NCBI GenBank assembly: GCA_012934845.2
Contig: WNNJ02000772.1
Coordinates: forward strand, 79,111 to 143,110
DNA from: Pomphorhynchus laevis
Lineage: Eukaryota; Acanthocephala; Palaeacanthocephala; Echinorhynchida; Pomphorhynchidae
Direction of reading: 5' to 3'
Length of the DNA: 64,000 bases
Part shown: piece after piece, positions 48,870 to 61,100 of the stretch
Layout: every line of letters starts with the position of its first letter
Numbering within the stretch: position 1 is the first letter of the stretch
The notes under the pieces: generated by a model
Databases searched by the model: none
What the model was told of the DNA's origin: nothing
What the model saw: the letters and a program-made list of their open reading frames with translations, nothing else
Made by a program: the position numbers and the translations under genes

Positions 48870-49241
48870 CTTCCCATCTTCACAAGTCGAGTAAAATACC
48901 TGGGGTTCACCGTTACGGTGAATTGGTCTGCGAAAGCTGACCTGGATAGACTCAAACGTATCCTGAAGAAAGCTAGGTGGGCCCTGAAACGGGCTCAGCA
49001 TCTGTCATTGAAAGGGAAAGCCCAGGTGCGCCTTTGGGGCACTTGGGCTATCTCGGGATTAGTCTTCTTCTCAAGAGGACGTCCCCCAGAGCAAAGGCTA
49101 AGGTTTCTTAAGCTCCTCGTCTCTCGTTTACCAAGCATGGTCCGCGCCGATTGGATTCTTCGGGGGGTGAAAGAGCCTGGGTGGTTCAGTCGGAAGGCGG
49201 CGTGTTGGATCGGTTGGGGGCTCAGATCCCCCTGGATTTGA
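48870..49241 (+). pseudogene. LINE ORF2 C-terminal part, shifted frame
   Basis: An open frame from at least 48918 encodes WSAKADLDRLKRILKKARWA through to a TGA after GLRSPWI. It follows the conserved RVKYLG motif near 48889 and is the post-RT region of the same ORF2 in a different frame. The stretch is GC-rich and reappears in three truncated copies nearby. Confidence 0.75.
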
Positions 49242-49260
49242 GGCTATGAAAGAGAAATGG

Positions 49261-50080
49261 AAGATGAAAAAACGAAAGAAAAATTCTGTCATTTTTTATC
49301 TGAGTTAGTTATGACCTACCTTTTTTATTCTTGCATGCTATATTTTGGTGTATTTAATAATGTCTTTATTATTATGATTTTGTGAAAAGAAACTACTGTT
49401 TTGTGTGTTCACAAAACAGTAGAAAAATGTTCATACAATTCTCTGAGTTTAAACATTTGACAAATATCTGGTTTCATTATATTCAGGTTTGAATTATAAA
49501 TATTCCTAAATTTAAAATGTAATTAGATGCTGTTATTGTTTAAAAATATTATTGTATAAATGTTTATCAAAATATATCAGACAATCGAAGATGCTCATTG
49601 TGTAAAAATTTAAAGAAAATCAGCTGGACAATCAAAATTTTTATTTTAGCAAAATCGAAAACCAACAGAACAAAAACAATTAGTAATTCATAAGAAATTC
49701 ATTGTAATCAAAAGAAAACAATAGGCAATAAACAATTACACAATACAATTGAAATTGTCATTACAATAAAATCAACTACAAATAAATTTAAATTATATCA
49801 AAATAAGATCTTATTTTATAAAAATTATCCTTTATTAATATAAATTATATTATTAATATCATATTTATCCTTTAATAATATCCTTTATTTGACATATCTT
49901 ATCTTAAGATCAAATCGATGATCGATTCTTTTCTGATTGTCTTTAAAGACAAAATATAATAAGATAATTATCCTTATTTCAATGTTTTTAATAATAACTT
50001 AAATATATATAATTTTTATTTTTAAATAAAAGAGAAGTAAAATATTTGTTTAAATAATATGGACTACATTTGACATCGTA
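49261..50080. other. AT-rich spacer
   Basis: Nothing coding recognised. An 11-bp inverted pair, ctactgttttg / caaaacagtag, occurs near 49392-49422. Confidence 0.5.
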
Positions 50081-50668
50081 TTAAAGTAGTTTTCCGCAGC
50101 TTCAATGCATATTTGAGGAAAAATCGGGAAAGTAGCGGGCTGTATATACAAAATACTTTGAAGGTTTTGAAACAAATATATAATGGTCAAACTGCTTTTA
50201 ATTTGGAACTTTATAACAAAACTGCAATGCTATGAAGCCTTAATACATATCAACAGCTGACCTCAATAATGTCATTGTAAATGACCATAAGGTTAATTTT
50301 AATGATTTTAAATTATTGGCATTTGATGATATTTTTAAAATTCATTTGATCAAAGAAGCAATTTATCAGAATCTGATAAAAGACACGCTATCCAAAGACA
50401 ATAAACAGGAATATGAAATAAATAAATATGATAAAATAAGCAGTTTATCAAAATTGTATTAAGGATACGCTATTCAAAGACAATAAACAGAAATATAAAA
50501 TACTGTTGTGCACTTTGATGGATAATCTAAATTTATCTATTTTATTCGTCATTTCTTTTAATTTCTACTTTTTATATTTACTTTGCTAATTTGGAGCAAA
50601 TTTTCTTTAGGTTTTATGGTTTTCTGTGCAATATTAATTGCATTATTTAGTACTACGTATTGTGTTTA

Positions 50669-50710
50669 CTTGATGATGCTAATGGTTATTAGCGAAATAT
50701 TGTAAAGTTG
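50669..50710 (+). ncRNA. Hammerhead-like hairpin
   Basis: TTGATGA, then stem GCTAAT/ATTAGC with a short loop, then GAAATATTG. The same arrangement occurs at 30139-30170. The 5' core is degenerate (UUGAUGA). The flanking 50100-50500 may be a Penelope-like relic but shows no firm motif. Confidence 0.45.
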
Positions 50711-50914
50711 TCGTAACAAATTGTGTTTCAACTACTTGGTCTCTTTCAATTTTCAAAAACAAAGATTTTGTGTTTGAAATTTAATCGAAATATTAAAAAA
50801 TTTAAATAGTAATGAAATGATTGAATAAAAGATGGCGATGAATTTAAATCGTTTCATTTTAAACATTTTAAATGTTTTAAAAACTGAGCGAATAACCGTA
50901 GCTAGGATTTCTCT

Positions 50915-51500
50915 AGAATTGCTAGCTAGAATTGTTAACAGGGTGGAGATATTGCTGTATACTAAACGATTCTTCTACGAAGACGACCCTGATGCACGTC
51001 AATTATACCCTACTTCAGGTGTAATTGAACACTGCAACAAAAAAGAAACTTAAGAGACCAGCACTCTCTGCACTCTCCTCAATTTTGAGACCTCAACCAC
51101 TCCCTACCTTCACAAGTCGAGTAAAATACTTGGGGGTCAACGTAAAGTGAACTGATCGACGAAAGCTACCCTGGATAGACTCAAATGAATCCTGAAGATA
51201 ACTAGATGGGCTCTGAAACGGGCCCAGCATCTGTCATTGAATGGTTAAACCCAATTACACCTTTGGGTTACTTGTACTATCTCAGGATTATTCTTCTTCT
51301 CTAGAGGACGTCCCCACAGCAAAGAATAAGGTTTCTCAAGCTCCTCATCTTGCGATTACCGACTATAGTCAGTCTCAAATGAACACTTACGGTGGTAGAA
51401 GACCCCGAATAGTTCAGTCGGAAGGTGGCGCGCTGGTGCGGTTGGAGGGGCTCAGATACCACTGGATCTGAGGCATTGAATTGTATTGCTAAAGACTACT
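50915..51500 (+). pseudogene. Jockey/I-like LINE fragment, internally deleted
   Basis: 50915-51022 matches the RT region 48450-48550 (gaagacgaccctgatgc), then the sequence jumps to the 3' end (51050-51475 matching 48830-49245). Confidence 0.8.
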
Positions 51501-52085
51501 GCGGTTCAAAGAAATAATAAAAAGAAATCAAAAAATTACGTTGTCATTAATTAGCCTTACATGTTGGTTGTTGTTTATTTAAGAAAATCTTTACTTATTT
51601 ATTAAGATTTGAAATATATATTAAGAAAACTATATTGCAAAACACGATGACGATCCAGAAAATATCATCAGTAAACATATTATGTTTTCATGATTACTGA
51701 GACACTGCAATTTTTATAAAAGGCAGAATTTGATTCTTAATGGTGCATAGATAATTCCAGTGTGAATGTGAGCTAATAAATCAAAAGAGTATTTATTCAG
51801 AATCTAATTCGTCCAAAATAAAAATTTTAAATTTTCATTGTTAGAAATTGAAACATTGGTCGAATTGTTGATCAGTCATTACATTTCATCACAAAGTTGG
51901 CAATTTATATCAAAAATAATTTTCGCAGTGGTTTCAGAACATTAAAACTACCATTTTTAATACAAAGAATTTTGAATAATTCTAAAATGTCAAATAATTA
52001 TAGACTTAGGTAATGCTTTAATCCAAATTAATGTTTGCATATTATTCAAAAGTTTATAAAGTCAAAAATATTGCTTTATATTATT
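51050..52085 (+). repeat. Duplicated segment 2 (pairs with 44146-45660)
   Basis: The LINE 3' end plus flank is collinear with 44146-45240 and with 45575-45660 (caaataattatagactta, aatgtttgcatattatt). Segment 1 carries an extra SINE-containing block. LRR exon 22 begins 11 bp after this segment. Confidence 0.75.
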
Positions 52086-52095
52086 ATAAACTTAC

Positions 52096-52167
52096 AAACT
52101 TTTCAAATTGTAATGAACCATTCGTGGAATAAACGAATAATCAGAACCGGTTTGATCTATCACTTCC
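52096..52167 (-). CDS. LRR gene copy B exon 22
   Basis: 72 nt, acceptor TACACTTAG, donor GTAAGT. It encodes EVIDQTGSDYSFIPRMVHYN, then LKS(L). It lies at the edge of a locally duplicated, LINE-derived segment. Confidence 0.7.
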
Positions 52168-55100
52168 CTAAGTGTAAAAATATACAAAGGATGAACCCAA
52201 ATTCAAATTGATTTTAGGAGTAATTGATTTTAGATAGGGTACAATACCATTATTACATTTAAAATGTTTCGAAAAATGATGTCACAGTTTGCATAAAATT
52301 ATTTGTATTTGATATGTCAATAAGTAATGGGCAAAAATTGTAAAATATGCTTTAAATAATTGAATTGATATACAAAAATTGTTTAATAATTGTTTAATAA
52401 TTGCAATTGCTATACATTTCATTGTTAATTAAACGTTATATTTATCTAACGGAATATCTAACAGAATATAATCTAACAGAATATTAATTATTTTTAATAT
52501 TTTTAAAAATGTCTGAAATGTGTATATCTAAATATTAATATTAAAATGGCATTAATTGTACATTCACATACAAGGATATTGACATTTGTGGTACGTAGAT
52601 GCATTTTTAACTTATGTTCTATCTTTCAGATTTATTGAAAATGAATGATCGTAAAGAACGAGATATCTAGCAAATACGATTGGATTTTAGAAATGCAGTT
52701 TTAATATTACGCCCAATACTACGAATGTGTTGCGTAACTCACGTTTTTAATTTTTAAGAAGACTTGCAAAATATTAAAGTGCAAAATTGCAATGAATTAG
52801 GTACACAGCAACTGCGTTATTACAGCTACAATTATCGTTGATATTGAACGAAGAAACATATAATTAAAATTATATTGAATTAAAATGGGAATTTTTGAAT
52901 TCATAAAAAATCATTTTTGTTCAACAAAGTTACGTAATTTCAGTAATTTATTATTTTAAATATAATATTTGTTTTCTTATTAGGTATGTAGGTTATCTGA
53001 TCTATTTATAAAGTAATCTATTACAAGAATTATTTTTGAAAATTTAAGAATCTATAACTTACTAGAATTAAAATTTATTTATTTTTCTATAAATTTAAAT
53101 ATATTTTGTACATGTTGAAACAAAGCTTCTCGCTTTTGGTTAATCTTCAATAATGAATATCAATACTATTATTTGTTTAATCGAGTAAAGTAGACCAAAG
53201 AATCTTGATTAGTATGTATTAAAAGTATAAAATGAATTAAAATAATATTCACAACAGAAATACTCACATATACTCAATGCAAGGCAAAACGTGTTTCGCA
53301 AGAAGTTCAGTGTTAGACATGGGCCGGTTGATTTTCCTAAGAAATTTGGTTATCAGAAAATAAGTTTTGAAAAAATAAATGATAAACGAAATGCCGATTC
53401 ATATTGCGCCGTTTGTATTAAGTAAAACATTGACCAAGAAATTAAATAAAATCAAATATGTTTATAATATAACCATATTTAATTTTATTTAAACAATGAG
53501 TTCTATTTACACTATTGAGCACTATTGAGTTCAATGAGTACTACTTAAACAATTTTATTTTATTTAAACAACGTAAACATAAACCTTTTATTTGTTTTGC
53601 AATGTTTAACACGAACCCAATAACATATTTAACTGATTAGTTTATAACAATTTATTATATATTTTGGCTCGATATGAATTAATTTTTATGTTCTGGCTCG
53701 TGATTAATCAATTTTTATGTTCTGGCTCGTGATTAATCAACTTTTATGTTCTGGCTCGTGATTAATCAATTTTTGTCCTGGCTCGCAATTAATCAATTTT
53801 ATGTTATGGCTCGCGATTAATCAATTTCTATTTTTTTTGGCTCGTGATTAATCAATTTTTATGTTCTGGCTCGTGATTAATCAATTTTTCTGTTCTGGCT
53901 CGCGATTAATCAATTTCACTAATTGCTATATTAATTATTTATCTACATTAATATATATAATTCATCGTCAACAATTTGCGAAAAACATTTTAAAATATGA
54001 CAAGCACAATATTACACTCAACTAACAAATATTTAATTTCAAGCACAAAACGAACGCTATTATGTACACGGCTATATGCTAAAGTAGATTCGTAAAAGCG
54101 ATGTTGTAAGCAGCAGCTATGCATGTCTTTCCCATAAAGTAGTCTGTTTATTGGGCATGTGAGTAAAGGTAACTATAATACAAATGCCTTCTAAACGTTC
54201 TTCTAAATCACTTCTACATTAAGTGCCACGACCACTAGTTTTACAATGAATTTAAATTATATATATGCCCAAAGCAGATAACAGTAAACGTTTAAAAATA
54301 TCACTGTAATGGAAAATATTATATTTCATGAAAGTTATAAAAACAAATATATACTATGGAAATTAAAATTTAATCAAAGGAGACTACGATCCAATTAGCG
54401 AACTTACAAATTTTTAAATTCGTTGTACTTCGAATACATTGCCGGACATGTAACGCCGTAGGGATTCCTAATGTACAATATATTATTTACGACAACATTG
54501 AAAACTTTATAATTTAATAAAGATATTTTATAATTTAAGCTAAAAATACCATCAAACTGAAATAGTTCTATTAAAAAAGTAATTGATCTGTAAACACTGC
54601 CGAAATAGTTTCGAGTAACAATAGCTGAATAGGAAAATATTCGTCGCCGAGAGACAATGATTAGAATGCTTTTGCTAGCATTAATCACATTTTACATTTA
54701 TTAATTTATTAATCAATAATTTATAAATTAATAGAAATAATTTATTAATAAATTAATGAATTAATATATTTACTCTTGTGAATATATGCATATTTATATT
54801 GTGTTGCATGTTTGAATATATTTGAATTGTGCATGCAGCATAACTTATAATAAGATTTGTCATCGAATTTTTTATACAGCAAACTAAAATAAAACTAAAT
54901 ATTTGATAAAGAGAATTTACATTCGCTAAAATTACGTTCGAATAGAAGAAAACTGTTCGATAATTGACGATTAACATTCGATAAAGATTGAAAGAAACAC
55001 TAAGAAAAACATTTTTAAATTTTCAAATATGTCTCTTTAGAAGAAATGCTATAAATACAAATCGAAGATTTCAAGTATTTCGTACATTTAAAATCGTACG

Positions 55101-58100
55101 CTTAAAATCTACACAAAATGAAACAAATGAAGTAAATATTTGATAAAGAGAATTTACATTCACTGAAATTACATTTGAATAGAAGCAAACTTTCCGATAA
55201 CATACGATTAAAAGAAATACTAAGAAAGATATTTTTTAATTTTCGAATCTTCTTCTATTTCTCCAGCGTGTGTTCCGCTTCGTTACGGAGTCCGCCTAGA
55301 ACGTGACATTACCATTGTAGTCGCCTTTCGCGAAGTTCATTGAGACAGCATTTCATAATGTTGATGCGACGGTTTTGTTTTACAACTGGCTTGTCACGAA
55401 GTCTATAGCCAACCCTCCTCATTTCTCAGCACGGGCTTGAGATCGGCCACGGCTGTGAACTTTGCTTCAATCCTATAAGTCAACAGCAGTGCACTAGATT
55501 TCAGTATTGATGGGCCTCATCAGCTAATGATCCAATACCTGCATTTTACGTTTCGATCCTTTTTAATGCCCTACATTTCACGGTAAAATGTATTGAAATG
55601 TAAAATGTTGGTATTGGATGAGTAGCTGGTGAGGTCTACTGAAGTGTAGCGTACTGCTGTTGACCCGTAGGATTGAAGCAAAGTGTAGTATAATCAAAAA
55701 TTTTAATATATTGGATGTTGCATCACTGAAAGAACTATAACGATTTTAGTTTTCTTTTTTAAATGCTTTACTTTCGAATAATCAGTTTTTAAAGCTTAAA
55801 ATTCTAATAATCTTTTGTTAAAGATACTTTTGAATTTCGAAGAAGTACTATAGCATACAAGTGAATTTCAAGTATTTTGTACATTTGAAGCATACAACTC
55901 GAAATCTGCACAACAAAACTGAATACAATATTCAAGGTTTACACAAAATTTAGAATTTGTGAAACAGCTATGGATAATGACAATGAGATATTCTCAGCAC
56001 AAGGCGATAAAGCGAGAATTGTGTATGGGTCGCATTCATAAGCATAAACTATAATGAGATAAAATCGATATATTTGGTATCGTATTATTTACGTCGTTTT
56101 TAAATTTTTGAGTAAATTAGAAGTGAATATAACGGAAAACGAAAGCGATGATTAAAAATTCTTGTTTAACTATTGGGACAGATTTCTTTTACGTTTAAAA
56201 CGAATTGTTGTTTCGCTTTTTAGTTCAGACATTAATTCATTTTAATTCATTCCAAAAATTCACAGTCGCTAAACTGTCACTTGAAATTATACTCAATGCA
56301 GTTATATGAATTATTTAAATTCCATGATTTCTCTCATTTCCTGCAATGTTTCAATTATCTGTTTTAAAGTTCAAGTTTGATTTGAAATAATAATTATATT
56401 TAATGCAATAAAACAGAGTTTGAAATAAATTATTCTTAATATTATTTGACATTTCTTTGTCATATATAAATAAATTAAAAATTGATATTTAATACAATAG
56501 AGCTTATTTAGTCATACGTGTCTCTAAACTAAATGACTCATATCATTTAGTCACATTAAGACTATAAACATCAAATTTGTTAATAACCAATAAATCGTTC
56601 AGTTAACTAACATTAATAAATTGCTATTTATAATATGACAGAGACAGTTAGAAACCAAAGTTATAAATTCTTATTGATATCAAATCATTAATTATATTTT
56701 ACTAAAATCCTTTTAAAATTTATTTAATAAAATAAATTAACTACAAAAGTCTGACCCGATGCCTTGTGATCGAGCAACAAGTTCAATATGTTTTCCAGGT
56801 ATGCATGTTGAATGAAGACACCTTAATATAATAAATTTTTATTCCAAACAGAAAATATTAATCATAATCTGAATGCTCAGATGATCTTGGTTAAAATGTA
56901 AACAATCAATATTTATTGAATTTTGAATAGAATAAGTCAATACTCGACAGCGTTAAGATCCATAATTATATCCAGATCAAGTTGTTACGAAGTTGTCAGT
57001 TAATTTGAAATATTTTGTTTATTAATAAATTAATTTAAAACATTATGATTAAAAATACAAAATAAAAATATTTATAGGTAGCAAATACATTGTGCGCAAA
57101 TATTTTTACGCGATTGTTAAAGAAATACAGATGGGATATATAGTTTATACCATAAATTAATAAATTTTATGTAGTAATATTAAGGCTATAAACTTTCAAC
57201 AACTTTGGTAAAAAGTTGTTTTATTTTACTAAATAGATATTTATTTAGTAATTCAATATACGCATAGAATAAGTCGATACCCGATAGCATAACAATTTAT
57301 AATAATATCCAGATCAAGTTGTTAACGAAGTTGACAGTTAATTTCGGAATATTTTGCTTATTAATGAATAATTTCAAAAATTATGATTAAAAATATGTTA
57401 TAAAAATATTTGTAGGGAGCAAATAGATTCACGCGCAAATAGTTTTGAGCGATTGTTGAAGAAATATAGATGGTACATATAGTTTATACAATGAAATAAT
57501 TAGCATTAGTATATATTATGTTTTAGTCAAGTGATTGTTACTCGATCCAATGTTTAAATATTCCTTGTGGTGAAATATTAACAGTACTTTCATGAAAATG
57601 AGTTGTTTTATGTAGTTAATATTTAAGTTATTCCGATTCTTTTATTCGAGATCGGGTAAACTGAATTATTAGAACTGAACTGGAAATGTTCGAACGAAAC
57701 GAAATACCATTAATAGATAATATTAATGCAGCGATTTATTTCCCATTTCGCCTTTCGACTGGGCAAAATTTAAAATACAATAAATTAAATCAATTACTTG
57801 AAATCAGAAATCCGGCATCTGAACATTTAGCGTACGTTGTTATAGATTAATTCTGAAGTTTGAAATCGGGCCATGAGTGCAACGGTGCGCAAGAAAGAAA
57901 AAAAAATGTTAAGCATCAATCAAAGTTAGGCGATTTTCTAGTCCTCCTTTGTCGACTTGTTCTAAAGACCACGAAGATAATACGGGGCATGCGAAAGCAT
58001 GCAAAAGAGCTGAACACTCTTTTGAGCAAAATCGACAGCGACAGTGAGTCGAGCGAGAGTGAAAAGGGAGTCGAATTGAACAAAATTTGGCGTGGTAGCC

Positions 58101-61100
58101 GTCTAAAGATAAACGCCAAACCAGCGGACGCTTTTGGTATCTTGGATTTCTCCAAGCTGATTGAGTATAAACAGGCGTCAAAAAGATATCTGGATCTAGG
58201 CTAAGTATTTTTTTATCGAATAGCCGTCGGGCTTCTAAATACGCTGTGGTTTCACCAAGGCGGAATCGATTGCAAAGTTTGACCGAGAGTGGTATCGATC
58301 TACTAAGCACCGCAACAGCTGTAGAAGAACACTTCGATGATACTCCTAATATCCTTTTTAGGTAGCGCCAAAAACATTTATCAATGATCTGAAAATCTCC
58401 TAAGGTCAAATCCGACCAAAAGCATCGAATCCCGTAACTCAGAATCGGAAGCAACATCACATCAAAGTATTTGATCGCGCCTTCGAAAGACATAAGACCA
58501 AGCTTCGATGCCGTATAAGCTGACGTTACAACTTTCGCCGATTGGCGCAATAAGTGGCTTCTGAAACACCACCGAGATGAGAGTTCAAAGCCTAGATATC
58601 GATACGAATTAACAAATTCTATCGATGTTGCATTCAGAAAGAGCACATCATCACGACAGCGGGGCCCACCTCGCCGAAATTTTATAATTTTCGTTTTGGA
58701 AGTGTTGATCACTATTTTATTTGTCAGACAAAACTCAACGAGAGCTGTAATGGCTGATTGTGCTGAGCATCTATCCAACGTTATTAAGGCAAGATCGTCA
58801 GCATATAAAATTGGCACTACATTGGAAGCGGCGAAACGAACATGATCTGGGAGATCCATCAAGAAGAAGGAAAATAACAGCAGGCTGAGAGGATCTCCTT
58901 GCTGGACTCCACGACTAGCAGTCAAAGGGCCCGAATAATTAACTCCGTCGTAAATGCGCATCGAACTAGGACGCAATATTCTTTCAAGAAGAAATAGAAA
59001 GTCTCCATGAACATTTACTCTCTCATGAAGCTTGGTTAATAGCAAGGTTTTATCAATCGAGTCGAACGCTTTCGCAAAATCAACAAAAATGCTATACAAA
59101 GATGAATGCTTATCAAAAGTATCGAGAACAAGTGACCGAAGAACTGAGAGAGCACTCATAGTAGAATGATTTATACGAAATCCATGTTGCTCTGGAGGAA
59201 GAAGAAAACTACGAAATCTCGACAAACGTACGGCCATCAAATTAGATAGAACTTTATACGAATGATTTAGTAGAGCTATCCCTCTATAAGAATCTCGACA
59301 CGAAGGATCTCCCGAACCTTTGAACAACACTTTGATAATGCTGTCACGCCAGCCATTTGGTATAGGCCAACCCCTAAGAATCGCGTTATAAAAGAATATC
59401 CAGTAGTCAGCGACCAATCCGAAAGTCTGATTAATATGTTCAACACACAGTTGATCAATTCCAGCAGCCTTTCTAGTAGCCATATTAGAGAGACAGCTCT
59501 TAAATTCAGCTAGGCTAAAGGGATAATTGAGCGGATCATGGTCCGTGATAGGACAATAGAGATTGCATTCTTTAGGATCGAAGGAATTAGAATTAGACGA
59601 GGCCAAAATTTCAGCGAAATGCTTGCGCCAATCTTCTAAAGGAAACTTAGAGGCAAGTTTACAAGTTTTGGGGCGTGCTAGCCATGGAGCGACCTCAGCT
59701 CTTAGAAGCATTATCTGTTCTTCTCGTCTAAGCACATTCAGCCTGAATTGTCTAGTACTCTTATTATAAAATCTACGCAGAGTCACAAAATCCGTCCTGG
59801 ACAATGAAAATTCATTAGTCTTGTAGAATGAGAGTAGCATCCTCTGCAAAAATTTTAAATGGTTTGGTAGTCGATACGATCGGCTTCCATTATGTCGGAT
59901 ATTATTACACGCGCGTAACAGTGTTTGGTGAAGCATAGTGTAACTGGCCGCTAGATCACCACCCAACAAGAGTCGCTTAGATTCATTCAAATGACTAAAG
60001 TTAATGGCGTCGACAACGATCCGCCTACTCTTGGGTTGGACGGGACAAAAATCACTTAGTGAAGTTGAGAATTCTTCAATGACACAAATTACCGGTTTAT
60101 GTTTTCGTCGTAAAGCCCATGCTACATCGAAATCTAAGCATGTATCATGAATACCAACGTTCGAGAATATTAAATCTAGACAGCTCCTAGTTTCACCCAT
60201 TTCATAAGTCCAACCCTCGATAGGAACGTGAAGAGTTAGATTGTGCGAAAAGAAGAATTCCTTTAGTAAATTAAGCTTCAGAGGGGATCTAGAAGAGGTA
60301 GCGTTGAAGTCACCGGCAACAACTATGGGTTTATTACGAGATGAGTTTAAGAGAATCTCAGACAACTCATTAATAATATCAGAAGCGTCTAACGACGGCT
60401 TGAAGTAGCAGGCGATAATGACAATGCTCGGAGTGTCCAAATAAACTAAATTCTCGAATGTTTTGTAAGACCACTCACTAAAAGAACCATTGATTGCCAA
60501 AATAACACCTCCACTAGGTCGACCGCGATCACCAAGAGTGGCCAGAATTTCAAAGCAATAAAATGAGTTTAATTTTACCGGCGATGTTGTGAAAGTCTCC
60601 AATAGAACTGCAATATCAAAGGAGGTCAAATAACTAGCAAATCCTTCATTCATAAGAGTTTCAAGACCTTCCACGTTAAATAATAAAAGACGACGAAGGC
60701 AAGAATCTGACGCTGCACGAGGAAAAGTTTGTGATTGTCATATGAGGGGCAACTGTGACTGCCCTATCCCATTTTCCCCAGTAGATGATTCCAAACGTGT
60801 ACCTAAGCGTACCACTTTATTGTTACGGATCACAAAGCGAACTGACGTATTGTTTTCCCTCGCCACCTTAAGTTGATCGAGAAGGATGTTACGCGCATCA
60901 CGTTCCGCTGGGGAGAGGTCAGCACTGACGTATACATTTTGGAAGAGCTCAGAGTCTTTTAAGCATCTTCCTCGCTTCAGAATTAATGTACTAACCGCTT
61001 CGTTAGTTGTGAGTAAAAGCCAGGGTGGTGAATCACTCTTCTGAGCCCGAAAGCGGTGCACCCTAATCGAAATATTTTTGTCCAGATGAATGTCCAACGA

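Larger units (their letters stand above)
45740..49260 (+). mobile_element. Jockey/I-like LINE, near full length but damaged
   Basis: A 3.5-kb element with ORF1 (gag-like, zinc knuckles) and ORF2 (APE-type endonuclease, RT). At least five interruptions are visible: frame changes in ORF1 near 46115-46220, a TAG at 47842, and a stop plus frame change at 48829-48918. Other pieces of the family lie at 6893, 27360, 35380, 44146 and 50915. No poly(A) tail or clear target-site duplication was seen. Confidence 0.85.

Noticed and set aside
53666-53918. Regularly spaced repeats as a CRISPR array
   Set aside because: Units are contiguous, with no unique spacers, and the context is eukaryotic; the same holds for 31919-34070.
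57860-58204. Plus-strand 114-codon open frame
   Set aside because: Antisense shadow of the LINE ORF2 C-terminal region.
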